Shown here: one piece after another, positions 48,781 through 60,567 of the stretch
How the letters are laid out: the number at the start of each line of letters is the position of its first letter
Position numbering within the stretch: position 1 is the first letter of the stretch
DNA from: Ampullaceana balthica
Taxonomy: Eukaryota > Mollusca > Gastropoda > Lymnaeidae
NCBI GenBank assembly: GCA_944989445.1
Contig: CALYLW010000069.1
Span: forward strand, 806,001-870,000
Direction: 5' to 3'
Length of the DNA: 64,000 nucleotides
Program-made: the position numbers and the translations under genes
Notes under the pieces: model-generated
What the model was told of the DNA's origin: nothing
Database searches by the model: none
What the model saw: the letters and a program-made list of their open reading frames with translations, nothing else

Positions 48781-50200
48781 AGATAGCACACACCACTACT
48801 CGATGCGTTTCCAGGAGTGTTCTATACAAGCAATAATAAAGAACTAATAAATACATAATTACACGTCAATAAGAAAAATTTAATTATTGTTAAATTTTAA
48901 AGGTAGCAAAATTAAGGACTTATAATTATTTAGAAAAATTTAGAATTTGATTTCTATTGATGAAATGGTTTATTTTATTTGATTCTAATTTTATTTATTT
49001 ATGTAGATGATTAAATCTGCTGAGTAATTGTAACCAACGAAAAGAATACTATCCTTTAAATTACAAAACATTTGTACATTCATTTGGTCCCATTTTTAAC
49101 CGTACAGAAAAAGATACTCGATAATATTGCATACTTCTAAATTGATTTTTTTAAAAATATTAAAAAATTGGAATTCTTTTTCAAATAATATATTATTTCT
49201 AATTTTCATATTTCTATCGATTAGCGGTTAGACTAAATAAATTAAAAATAATTTACCTCGGTAAAATCGAATCAACCCAATTGAAAGTAACTGTTTACTG
49301 TTTTAACTGACTTCACATTCGTAAATTGACAGGAGTAACCAACAATTATTGGGTATTCCTTGTAATCTTCCCGAAGGCCCCTAAGGACATTGCAGCTCTG
49401 GCGATGATTGAGTTGTTCTGAGCCCAACAACGATGACATCCTTGTAGTCAAACACGCGGACAATGTTGGCTTTGTGGGGGCGGGGAGGGGCCGAAACATC
49501 CTCCCCATTGATCCATGGCGTGGTCAGTGAATGGTCAACTGCTGACCGCTTGCCCGTGTGATTAGTGTCGTGGATTGTGGTCATGTCCCTGGTGCCGTGT
49601 TACTATTTCCACGCCATCTGGCGCTCATGTGATTACTTTGTGTGTGTTTTTTTTCCTCCCTTCTTGTGGTTAACTTTCTTTTCCAATAAAAAGAATATAA
49701 AAAAATATTTTGCAGTTGTAACACAAGATACATATTTTACAGTTCAATATTTTTATGACAGTTTCAGACACTTATTTGACAGTTGAATATCACTTGCATC
49801 ATCCACCGACGAAAGAGGCTCAACATAAGCTCATGAACGCATCTGATTGTGTTATTTAAATATTGATTGAAAACGTTTGGCTTCATAATGTGATTGCACA
49901 TACGACTTCAATTCTCCATGAGAATCATTCATGAAGAATTTCAGTAAATAGAATCACTCAATAGCCAGGATGGCCAGACCTGTAGTAACTGAGAGCCATA
50001 TAAAAATATTTTTGTTAAAAATGGAGAGCCGCATTAAAGCACTATTGGTCATTAAACCTGGCTTGGAAATCTCCCAGTAATCCATGTAACATATTACATA
50101 TCTTTCTTAAATTGTACCGTGGCTCTGTATAAAGAGTTGTGTGCGTGTGTGTGCGTGCGTGTTGCAATCCATGTGTGAATAAATTTTGTATTTTGAACGT
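48781..50200. other. AT-rich intergenic sequence
   Basis: No supported feature. A G+C-richer patch at 49390-49630 and a short (TG)n at 50138-50162 are visible. A GGCCAGACCTG/GAGAGCCGCATT segment near 49975-50040 may be a worn MITE, but without clear ends. Confidence 0.4.
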
Positions 50201-50204
50201 CATC

Positions 50205-50720
50205 GTTATTTCAGAATTGTATTGTTATATAAGGACGTCATTAATACATCAGGACGTCATTGGTATTTTAGAACGTCATTGGTATATTCGGACGTTATTG
50301 GTGTATGTGGACGTTATTGGTATATTCGAACGTCATTTGTATTTGAGGACGTCATTGATATACCATAGCGTCATTGGTATATTCGGACGTTATTGGTGTA
50401 TGTGGACGTTATTGGTATATGTGGACGTCATTGGTATATGTGGACGTCATTGATATATGTGGACGTCATTGATATATTCGGACGTCATTTGTATTTGAGG
50501 ACGTCATTGATATACCAGAGCGTCATTGGTATATCTGGAAGTCATTGGTATATTCGGACGTTATTGGTGTATGTGGACGTTATTGGTATGTGTGGACGTC
50601 ATTGGTATATTCGGACGTTATTGGTATATGTGGACGTCATTGGTATATGTGGACGTCATTGGTATATTCGAACGTCATTTGTATTTGAGGACGTCACTGG
50701 TATATCAAGACGTCATTGTT
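50205..50720. repeat. 19-bp minisatellite with GACGTCAT core, about 27 copies
   Basis: The unit is GGTATATGTGGACGTCATT with variants TATATTCGGACG, GGACGTTATT and GTATTTGAGGACG. A repeating order of variants is visible between about 50300-50500 and 50480-50700, suggesting a larger duplicated block. Because 19 is not a multiple of three, reading frames cycle through the unit. Long open frames nevertheless result, since no frame of the unit has a stop. Confidence 0.95.
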
Positions 50721-53050
50721 ATAGTAACACACGATTCTTTGAAAGAGTGTGTTATTTTAAGTCTATATTATACACATTATAAAATTATTGTTTCAATGTC
50801 AGTTAAAGAGCGGAACCATTTTCTGAAACTGGGAATAGAATATTTATTTTAAAAGCATTTTAAAATAAAATATGCTCAACAAATTTCCCAAACAACGCAG
50901 TTGATTTAAATTTGAATCTGAAATATGTTGTTTCATTGACTTCTTTATTAATAACTTTTAAATTGATTTACATACACGTTGTTGTTTTTTTCCTAAAATA
51001 AAATAACTGGTTTATCATAGTTCTTGTTTATTTTTAGGCTGTGACTGTTGGTATATATAGATCTTAAAGGGAATACATTGCGGTATGTATCGCTCTGCAT
51101 TTACTTTTTTTTTAAAGCACAGTTGAAACATAAAGAGAGTGGGAGGAGGGTATATTCATTGGCACCATATCCAAGATCCAACGTTGTTTATTTTTATTTG
51201 CCCGAATTTTATTTTATAATTTCGTTAAACAAAATTGAGTCTGGGAAAACGAATGAATAGGAAATTATTGACGTATGCATTTCCCTAATCTCATTTCCAT
51301 TTGAATCTTGTATCATTTAACTGATTTTTTTTTAATGAACCTTTTGAAAATTTTATTTTTCGAGCAGTAAATGTTTTGTAATGCTATTATGTGTAAGCAA
51401 CTTCGATGTAAAATATATAACAAAAGAACCACAACAACAAGGAAAGCACAAAGTCGGTCAAAATTTAAATTGTTGATTTATTTTCAGATCTCTCAACAAA
51501 AAAAAAGATTTTAAAATATTCATTGGAAAGAGAGACCGTTTTTAAAACATGAAAATGTTCAAATTATTTTTTAAAATAATAAACAAACTTCGTCGATATG
51601 GCCTGATGTATGTTTGCCTCCAAAACACACAGCTAATTTACATTTTTATACACTCATATTATCATACATGGTGTGGCACAGCTTAGTGAAAATGTCCATT
51701 GACAAATTGGTGACCTAGACGCCTTTACACATTTGACAAAATTCAACCATAATTTTAAATCGTTATTTCTATTTTAAAAAAAGTGAATGCCATAGAGACA
51801 CGGATGAGTAAAGAAGACTTCAACAGTGAGAGTAAAGAAGACTTCAACAGTGAAGGAAACAGCTTTACGTTTCCACAACATATTTGAAATATGTGACAAG
51901 ATGATGTACAAGAATTAAAGAAGCACACATGAATAAAGGGGTCGGGTGGGGTTAAGTCATGAATGATAAACTTGTGAAAACATAACATTATTGTACGTTA
52001 CAAAAAAGAACAAGAATTTTTAGTCAACTTTGTGCTGTAGATATATGTGTACAGAAAAGCGCTTAAGGTAACACGAGACTGGGGGTAGCTTGAGTTTCAT
52101 TGGTTATAAAAATAAACTATAGCTAAAGTTAATTCTTTTTGGAGAGTAAGTTATTGTGTTTATAAAAAAAAATTTAAAAAGAAACAATTACCAGTTATAG
52201 TTTTCATATAGTTTGATCGAGTATGAAGTGTTACTTGGACACAACCATATTCTTAATTCTTTGTTTTTTTTTCTGTAAGGCTATGGATCAAACTGGTATT
52301 ATTTAAATATATTATTGAATGCTAAATATATAATTAAATTTGTTATATATATTTGCTTTTCAATGCCCTTTTTGTTTACTTTGCCTTATATACTTTATAA
52401 AGGGCCGGACGAAATGTAAACTAAGAAATTGTATATAAAATTAAAATTAAGTCACGATTAATTGTATTTTTTAAGCGCATCATACCTCTATATTATATAA
52501 GTTAAAATGACCGCCTATTATGCAAAGAATTAATTTATTATGGGTTTTTGCTTTACTCGGGATATACATTTACACTGAATCATTTGTATACTATTTATAC
52601 GTATCTAATTTGAAACATTATTTATTCTGCTTTCATTTGAATGGTTTGTGTAGAGTACAATTTTTAGGTTTTTAAACTTTAAAAAAAAATACTTTAACGC
52701 TAGTGATATAATATTATTGGAGCTGCGGAGCCATGATGTGATAACGAAATTTTCAACTTGTATAATAGCTATAAATAAATGTATCATTTCACTACTTTTT
52801 AAATGCTTTGAAGGAAAAAAATTAATAATCAATATTTTAGTTGAAAACAGATGGATCTGAAGCTCAATGAACCAAAATATGAAAAAATGATATAATAACG
52901 CTAAAAATATTTATTTTCTGATTTTTTTTGCGTTAGTTAGTAAACATTTTTAATATAACTGTATGATTAAAATCATAATTTAAAATTAAAAAAAACACAG
53001 TTCTATTTCTCCCGTTGAGTGAATCTAATTTTTTAAAATTATTTTACAAT
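50721..53050. other. AT-rich intergenic sequence
   Basis: No gene recognised. A 24-bp unit (AGTAAAGAAGACTTCAACAG and following) is duplicated at 51809-51860. Confidence 0.5.
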
Positions 53051-54393
53051 CACAATACTTGAATCTGTTGACGCGAGTAAGAGGTCAAGCGTCTCTACGT
53101 GTAGACAAAATAACATCGGGAGGAGACGTCATTTTAATTAAAACAATTCTCTCTCTCCATGATAATTCTATACCAAATACCATTCTATTACTTTTTTTTA
53201 TACATTTGAACAAAATTATTCTGAAAATGATGAAGATGGACAGACTATTGAGTGCGACTTCAGGATTCAAGCGGTCAAGCAAGCGGCGTCTCAGAAGTAA
53301 TCATCCACTTTATAGTCAAATATTGACGCCAACAATGAGGTCATCACATCTCAGCTGTGTCACCGATGTGAAGTATGCACTTCAACTGAAGTTCATGCAA
53401 AGAAACTAAAGTTCTTTATATTAATCATACAAATTAGTTTTTTTCGTACACCTAATTGTTGATTTGTTGTTTATGATCTATCTTATCTTATCTGTTTCAG
53501 ACGCTCCTTCTATACAGAAGATTATTGCGTCCTACGCTTATCTATCTTATTTACATATAGAAAGCAGTTGTGTGTACCGAGGACTGAAAGTGAATGAAAT
53601 AGAACAAAACTGACCAACAGTCTTGCAATATTTTAAATTCATCCACCCATTTCTTCCGACGTCTAAGCTAACAGCTTGCAATATGAAACACTCACATTGT
53701 GAACAAGTTGTTTAAAAGCTTCACATGCCGAGTCAATTGTTCAGTTGAAATGATTTCATCAACGATATGTGGAACTTTCATTGGACTCTTGTTTATTGAT
53801 TTATTGTCTTTGATCTGTTGACTTGAAGATTTTTGGTATCGTCTGATATTATTTTCTCCCAAAGGCGAGGTGTTTATATTAATGACGTTCAATACATCCT
53901 TTTTTTTTATTTTAAAAAAAAGGAATTAGAAATCAGAAATTCTCTTTCCCTCGCAACACAAAAGAATTTTAAGCTGCCGGAAAAAAGTTAAAAGCATTGT
54001 TCTTTGTTCTTTAAAAAATAAGTCATTGGAAAGTTCCTAAAATGTTGCTGTTACCGGGCCGTTTCTACGTTGTCGTCATGGCAAACATAAACTCAACAAC
54101 CGACGAATGTCATTCTTGTAAACGGCTGTCACTTTACAGAATATGAGAGTCCTGTCGTTATTGGCGTAATATCGCCGGCATTATCACCTCAAACTCCAAG
54201 TAGAATAACATGACATGAGAGTCATAACTTGTTAAAACATGATATGTGGTCATGATTTGCGGGACACTTGACAAGAAAGTCACAGCATTCCACGCCGAGG
54301 TAAATTCATCTCCGTAGCGCCCCTGTTAAAGTAATCTTTGAATTGTATTCGAAATATGTTTGGCTCCTGTGAAAACAGTTAAGTCATATAATC
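53051..54393. other. mixed unique sequence downstream of the Emx-like exon
   Basis: A G+C-richer patch at 53060-53400 is open on the plus strand for 116 codons without any recognised domain. The rest is AT-rich. The transcript from the minus-strand exon may end at the left boundary of the next block. Confidence 0.4.
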
Positions 54394-55007
54394 TTTAATA
54401 TTTTGTTGCCCTTGTTTCTCCCATATCACGACTGTTCACCATTGACTTCATCAGGCAAGGTGAACGATTTGTTGGACAAGATCCTCTCAACGCCTGCAAG
54501 CTGTTAAAGCTATTGGCGCTCGTAATAGAGTCAATATTACTTCCGGAAGTCTGGACAACTGAAAGTTAATTTATAAAGTTTGGCGTGGTCAGCTCCTGGT
54601 CCAGATGGACGCTGACGTCACAGAATGAAGCAGACGATCACTGGGATATCACGGTTTCACCCCCGTAGATGTCGTTAACAATCTTCAGTGACCGAGAGCT
54701 CTTCGTCCTCGTCCGAGCAAGGCTGACGTCACAGACTGGAGCAGACGATCACTGGGATGTCTCAGTTTCACCCCCGTAGATGCCGTTAACAATCTTCAGT
54801 GACCGAGAGCTCTTCGTCCTCGTCCGAGCAAGGCTGACGTCACAGACTGGAGCAGACGATCACTGGGATGTCTCGGTTTCACCCCCGTAGATGCCGTTAA
54901 CAATCTTCAGTGACCGAGAGCTCTTCGTCCTCGTCCGAGCAAGGCTGACGTCACAGACTGGAGCAGACGATCACTGGGATGTCTCGGTTTCACCCCCGTA
55001 GATGCCG
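54394..55007 (-). other. presumed 3' UTR of the Emx-like gene
   Basis: This lies directly after the TAA stop of the minus-strand exon. It contains three further copies of the 111-bp repeat that begins inside the coding sequence. The first polyadenylation-type hexamer I see on the minus strand is ATTAAA at 54394-54399. Extent is inferred, with no transcript evidence. Confidence 0.35.
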
Positions 55008-55051
55008 TTAACAATCTTCAGTGACCGAGAGCTCTTCGTCCTCGTCCGAGC
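54612..55051 (-). repeat. 111-bp tandem repeat spanning the Emx-like exon's end and 3' UTR
   Basis: Copies start (plus-strand GCTGACGTCA) at about 54612, 54722, 54833 and 54944, spacings 110, 111 and 111. On the minus strand each copy reads GCTCGGACGAGGACGAAGAG, then the codons for LSVTEDC, the TAA, and about 60 bp of UTR ending in the palindrome TGACGTCA. TGACGTCA lies at 54614, 54724, 54835 and 54946. The rightmost copy is the genuine coding end. Homology breaks at about 55051, where the coding copy has CCGTGCTCGG and the others CTTGCTCGG. The unit is 37 codons long, so all copies share one frame. Confidence 0.95.
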
Positions 55052-55220
55052 ACGGGTCGTCTTCCTCGTCGTGGTCAACGTATGTCGTGAGGTCACTCCC
55101 GTCACCACCTTTCCCGATGCCGCCGTCTTGTCCCTCGGCCTGTGACCCTGACGAACCCGTGTCCTCTTCCGCCTTCATCCTCTTGTGTTTCGTCCGTCTG
55201 TTTTGGAACCAAACTTTTAC
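55008..55220 (-). CDS. emx: terminal exon of an Emx/empty spiracles-like homeobox gene
   Basis: The exon encodes 70 residues and a TAA stop. The first 16 residues are homeodomain positions 45-60 (VKVWFQNRRTKHKRMK), that is most of recognition helix 3 with W48, F49, Q50, N51 and R53. A Gln at position 50 predicts TAATTA/TAATTG-type binding. RRTKHKRM is the form I recall for fly empty spiracles; vertebrate EMX has RRTKFKR. A Gly/Ser linker follows, then an acidic tail with DHDEEDD and SDEDEELSVTEDC, comparable to the EEIDVTSDD end of vertebrate EMX2. The exon starts in phase 0 at a 3' splice site (ATTCCAG). An intron at homeodomain 44/45 is known for Emx and other NK-like genes. The product would be a nuclear transcription factor of head and nervous system patterning. 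Upstream exons are not in this window. Confidence 0.85.
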   Translation of the reverse strand, partial: VKVWFQNRRTKHKRMKAEEDTGSSGSQAEGQDGGIGKGGDGSDLTTYVDHDEEDDPCSDEDEELSVTEDC

Positions 55221-55245
55221 CTGGAATTAGTGAAAGTATGGAAAC
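55221..55245 (-). other. 3' splice site of the Emx-like terminal exon
   Basis: On the minus strand the sequence before the exon is CATACTTTCACTAATTCCAG, a pyrimidine-leaning tract ending in CAG. The next base begins the Val45 codon GTA. Confidence 0.8.
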
Positions 55246-56322
55246 ATAAGTTAACATTAAGGCATATAGGCATAGGCAAAGAAAGCACTACAGCAAGAGA
55301 ACGAAATGTTAGCTTTTAAAGATTATCAAATTTTAAGTAAAATTAACATTTCTATTCCGTTATAGAAAAGTCTTTAAAAATATATGAATATACTTATTTA
55401 AAAATTACACTAAAAAATATATATTCAGAAATGTTTCCCTTTTTATTAACTAAGTAATTTGGAAAACCCGATACATACACTTGAAAATCTCAGTTGAAAA
55501 TAAAGAATAATTATCACAAAGTTAATTTCATGACAGGATAAATTCATGACAGGATAAATTCATGACAGGATAAATTCAAGACATGGTAAATTCATGACAG
55601 AGTGAATTCATGACAGGGTGAATTTATGACAGGGTTAGTTCAGCACGCACAGGGTAAAACCATTTCTCTGATCTTCGTTGTGTTGAATACTAGGGTTAAT
55701 TAAATATAATTTTTTTTAAAATAAGTCTGTAAAGAATAAAGTGCATTGTGTACCCTTAGTTCATGAATTAGTTTTTCTCTCTTTCGTCCTTACTCAAAAC
55801 CTCACCCCGCCCGAAAAAAAAATTAGGAATTTGTACTTTTGTGTTTTTGGAATTATACATTTAAAAAAAAATTGAAACTGCTCATGTCTAACTTTAGATA
55901 TTTATCGACTTCCGACTCCCATAGAATGAGTTAATATTTTTTTGTATTTAAGGCTGTATCATTTTGTATGTCAATATTACATAACCCGGTATACTCTTAT
56001 TTATGTATTAGAAGTGGTGTTATGGTCTTGGTGGAACTACACATCAAAACAATCAGCGTTGTTGATGGGGAAAAATATTTAAATGTAAACGGCCCATGCC
56101 ATAGTCAAGATTATATTTGGTAGTGAGATGGCTGAAAGTCAGCATTATTATTGCTATTATTATTATTATTATTATTATTTTATTTTATTTTTTTACTTTT
56201 AAAAAAAGTCCATAAATGAAAGTTTGCAAGATCTTTTATTCCAGGATTTAAAAAAATAAAAATAAAATTCTATCAGGATTTATTCAAAGCAAGGGAAGTC
56301 TGCAACAACAACAATAAAACAA
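55246..56322 (-). other. AT-rich sequence, presumed last intron of the Emx-like gene
   Basis: No coding pattern. It holds a 16-bp repeat and a (TAT)n run (about 56146-56180). By position it should be intron of the minus-strand gene. Confidence 0.5.
55527..55632. repeat. 16-bp tandem repeat, 6-7 copies
   Basis: The unit is TTCATGACAGGATAAA with variants AGACATGG and ACAGGGTGAA. It lies in the presumed intron of the Emx-like gene. Confidence 0.93.
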
Positions 56323-57910
56323 ACCCGTAATAACAAAGTTTTTGACTATAAATCCCTTATATATGAGACATAACTAAAAGTATTGATTATGCTCAAATGC
56401 GCCAAATTTTACAGACTGAATCTGTCTTAACTCCCCTTTGCTTTATGACCCTTGGGGGTGGGGGCGGGTGGGAGAGGGGAAAGGCTGGTCACCGATCGCT
56501 GCACCGAGCTCAGCGTGACACGCAAAATGTAAACAAAAGCACGCCGATACACCTGGTTAAAACACGAGATGTGTTCACCGATGGCTGGCGTGAAGTCAAG
56601 TGACCCGTAAAATGTAAACAATAGCGACTGCTACATATAGTTTTATATAGATAAACTAAAAAATGCATTAATTTAATTACGGTACGTTCGATCGATCTGA
56701 AATATTGATACTATGCATTGTTAGGTGACACGGGTCCGTGTGCCAAATTTCAGCTCGATGGCTTCACGGGAAGTGGGTCATTTTTGACTATTGTTTTTCC
56801 GCCCGACGACGAACGACAGAGAGAGACGGCGGTGAAGTTAATATATGGGATTTAATAAAACAAACACGTAAAAACAAAGTTTTTGACTATAAATCCCTTA
56901 TATATGAGACATAACTAACAGTATTGATTATTTTCAAACGCGACAAACATTTACAGACTAAATCTGTCTTAACTCAACTTTGCTTCATAACCCTGTGGGA
57001 GAGGGGAAAAGTCTGGTCACCGATCGCTTGACCGAGCTCAGCGTGACACGTAAAATATAAACAAAAGCACGCCGGTACTTCGATGGGTCGCGTCAACGCG
57101 TGACTGAACAATCCTGTGAAAAAAACCCAGTGAATTTGAATTACATAAGTTATATAAGGATAAACTAAAAATGCATAAATTTAATTACGGTACGTTCTCG
57201 GTCGATCTGAAATTTTGATACGATGCATTGTTAGGTGAGACGGGTCCGTGTGCCAAATTTCAGCTCGATCGAACCACGTGAAGAGGGTCATTTTTGACTT
57301 TTGTTTTTCCGCCCGACCGACGTACGAAGAGAGAGAGAGAGATGACGACAAGATTTCGAAGTTAATATAAGGGATTTAAAAAAAACACACACCCGTAAAA
57401 ACAAAGTGTTTGACTATAAATCCCTTATATATGAGACATAACTAAAAGTATTGATTATGTTCAAACGCGACAAAGATTTACAGACAGAATCTGTCTTAAC
57501 TCCCCTTTGCTTTATAACCCAGGCGGGGAGGGGGGTGGGGGGGAGAGGGGAAAGGTCTGGTCACCGATCGCTGGACCGAGCTCACCGTGACACATAAAAT
57601 GTAAACAAAAGCACGCCGGTACATCGACGATGTGGCGTCAACGCGCGAATTGAGCTGTCACGTGAAAAAAACAACTGTGAATTTGAATTACATACCTCAT
57701 ATCGAGATAAACTAAAAATGCATTAATTTGATTACGATACGTTCGATCGATCTGAAATTTTGATACAATGCATTGTTAGGTGACACGAGACTATGTGCAA
57801 AATTTCAGCTCGATAGCAGCACGGAAAGAGGGTCATTTTTTACTTTTGTTTGTCCGCCTGCCCGACCAAGACAGTTACGGCGGTGAAGTTCATATGAGAG
57901 ATTTACAAAA
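56323..57910. mobile_element. element R, three tandem copies
   Basis: Copies run from inverted end to inverted end at 56349-56854, 56890-57378 and 57417-57904. Left ends read TATAAATCCCTTATATATGA. Right ends are ATATAAGGGATTTA in copy two and diverged forms in the others (ATATGGGATTTA, ATATGAGAGATTTA). Each copy is preceded by a shared (C)CCGTAAxAACAAAG leader. The interior shares CTGGTCACCGATCGCT, GTAAACAAAAGCACGCCG, ATTACGGTACGTTC and CAAATTTCAGCTCGAT. There is no long open frame, so I infer a non-autonomous DNA element or a repeat of unknown class. Confidence 0.75.
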
Positions 57911-58031
57911 AGTTTAACGTAGAAATGTAGGGTTACCTGATCTTGTTGAAAAGTTCAAATGGTAAAGATCAATAGGGCGCGTCAGGGGCCAGGGGGAGGG
58001 GTTAAAGATAGAGATAAATATCGGTTATGGT

Positions 58032-58032
<1 letters not shown>
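57911..58032. other. short unique spacer
   Basis: Unique sequence between element R and the GA microsatellite. Confidence 0.4.

Positions 58033-58091
<59 letters not shown>
58033..58091. repeat. (GA)n microsatellite
   Basis: An uninterrupted AG run of about 29 units followed by a short G-run. Confidence 0.97.
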
Positions 58092-58100
<9 letters not shown>

Positions 58101-60120
58101 TGTTGGGGTGGAGAGACGGGTAACAACGTACGCATTATTAGACAAGATTTATTGCCTCTGTTTGCCTTGTTCCTTCCACGACTTGGCTCAACACGGGCAG
58201 ACAACTGCTGTCCCCGTAATGGGGGAAGTCATAATAGAGCTATACTAAACGATTATCCCTCGTTTTGCCAAGACTGATAGGGGCTTCCGCCGCTCTCCCC
58301 CCTCCCCTTCTCACCCCAACCCCTAATCTCATTTCCCCACCCAATCGCATCTCCACAAAACATTTCCCTTTCTCTCCCCCCCCCCACAAATTTTTTATTT
58401 TCGCCCCGCGCCCTCTTCCTTTCCCCGCTTCCGTGCCAGATCGTACATGGCCGCACGATCTCCCGCACACGCAATATCTCACCGTTCCCTTTCCCCCCTG
58501 TAGCGTTATTGGGTTTAATAACACCCGGCACGAAAGTCGTTCATAAATCAAACAACAAATTGGCCCGCGGTAATTCCGCACACAGGGAGGAAACGATCGG
58601 GTTATGTCTAGGTGTTGGGGGGGAGGGGCGTGATTGTGAATGTTTGGGGTGGGGGTGGGGTGGGAGTGAAACTGGACGCAAGAGGGATGCGCGTAATCAT
58701 TCGCGTTCTGATCCTAACGAAATATTACGTCACGGGAACCATCTTTGTACTCTGCAGTATTTGATAGGGTGTTTACGAAATATGATATCATTTCCTTTCA
58801 TTACCTTCCCCGCTACTCTTCTTTTTTATAGTTTGAATTACAGTTTATGAAAAGAAAGAAAAAAACTATCCCTCAGTCATCAATAACCGATAGTTCCTCC
58901 TTGATCACGCTAAGGCCACTAAGCCTTCTAAGTGGTTCCCCTCTTACTGCGCTTATTCCTCCCCATGCCATTGTAGCAATGTAACTTTTAAGCACAAGGT
59001 AATTACAGTATTTTATTATCTGAAGCTGCAAGGCCCCATCGTCCGGCGCTGTAAGGGCGGTTACATGGTGAACCATGATACACCCCCCTCCCGAAACCCC
59101 CCCCCCTTTTTTTTCTCTCCGACACCACCCACCACCCCAGTCCCAGTCTCTGTGATCTCCTTATCCTACCCCACCCCCATCCCTTGTTGTAACTCTCTAC
59201 TCTTACCGTAGGCGGTGGTCGCGGCTTTTCCCCCTTCACTTCAAAAATATCTTAATTCATTGCTCCCATCCATCTCTATTTACTCAGACACGCCCTGTGC
59301 CGTCAGGGGCAGCAATTTGGAGACAATTCCAGTAAATGAAGCCATCTTTTCTATGGCAACAACACGGACTGTTTCGTTTTTTATTTCCCTGGTACCCTGT
59401 AATTTTTGGACATTCGTCTTCGTCTTCATCCTTCCCTCCCTTTAAATTCACCCACTCTCTCCCCTCCCCGCCCCACCACCCCCACCGCTGTTTAATGATG
59501 TCATGATTGCCTCGATTGTTTCAAGCCGTGCGTGGTCGCGCGCCCCGAACATCAAGCTAGTGGACTCGTCCACGGGTGAGGAGAGATCCAGACGAATGCC
59601 GTCTCGGCGCTTCTTCCGCCCCATCTTCTCTCGAACAAGGGCAAACCAACTTCCAGCCCTCGGGGGTTTTCGGCCGCTATGAAAGATTTAGTCCCGGGTC
59701 TTTCAGGCCGAGCTCCCAAGAGTCCTTCAAAAGTAGCCCGATCATCCCCGCTCCCCCCTTTACGAATATCAGTAGCCATTGTTGGCGAGGGACCCGCTTC
59801 TCTTCCCTTCACTTGCCCTTGGGCATGGATCCGCAACAGAAGAGAAAACTTGATTGACTCGGTAACTCCTCGGCAAGTGAGTTCCTTGAAGTGAGCTGTA
59901 CAATGATTGAGTTGGCGTTTGCGAGAAACAAGGGCGATATCAGAGCGAGTAATTGACCACTCGTGGTGGAATCGTCTCAAATTTGTTGGTCTTCAAATAA
60001 AGATAATTCGCCTGGAGGTGAGAAGTCTTAACAACGACCCGGCGTATTATTCTTGGACGCGGCGTGGATGAGATTGGGCGACCAGCGCAGGATTTTTTCT
60101 ATGTAATTGGGGAGCGCAAA
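58092..60120. other. long G+C-rich unique island (candidate regulatory DNA)
   Basis: About 2 kb with G+C well above the flanks, C-runs (58375-58385, 59091-59107) and CpG-containing words such as GCGCGCCCCG near 59538. Frames up to 142 codons are open on the minus strand at 59552-59980, with overlapping plus-strand frames. None resembles the missing homeodomain or another family. I searched the plus strand for an Emx-type exon end (complement of a Glu-Thr-Gln donor junction) and did not find one. The island lies within the presumed intron or gene body of the Emx-like gene, so I infer regulatory DNA or an unrecognised exon. Confidence 0.35.
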
Positions 60121-60183
60121 AAGAGAAATACTTTCAGTAAACAGTCACGTTTCTTTTTTCAATAGAGTGTCACTTTACTACAC

Positions 60184-60567
60184 ATGTCCCCTCACATGGC
60201 TCCGGACACGACTTCTCACATGGCTCCTCCCATGAATACACACATGGCTCCTCCCATGGCTACACACATGGCTCCTCACATGGCTACACACATGGCTCCT
60301 CCCATTGCTACACACATGGCTCCTCACATGGCTACACACATGGCTCCTCCCATGGCTACACATATAGCTCCTCACATGGCTACACACATGGCTCCTCCCA
60401 TTGCTACACACATGGCTCCTCACATTGCTACACACATGGCTCCTCACATGGCTCCTCACATGGCTACACACATGGCTCCTCCCATTGCTACACACATGGC
60501 TCCTCACATTGCCACACACATGGCTCCTCACATGGCTGCACACATAGCTCCTCACATGGCTACACAC
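60184..60567. repeat. 12-bp minisatellite, about 32 copies
   Basis: Two alternating 12-bp forms, CACATGGCTCCT and CACATGGCTACA, give a 24-bp higher-order period, with CCCATG and ATTGCT variants. Being multiples of three, both strands stay open (MAPHMATH-type and RSHVCSHV-type readouts). Not a gene. Confidence 0.96.

Noticed and set aside
50139..50852. overlapping open frames rich in Tyr, Val and Asp
   Set aside because: The 19-bp unit lacks stops in all frames, so frames cycle through it; not evidence for a gene.
59552..59980. 142-codon minus-strand frame as an upstream Emx exon
   Set aside because: No homeodomain helix 1 or 2 residues and no donor ending in a Glu-Thr-Gln-type junction. Kept only as part of a G+C-rich island.
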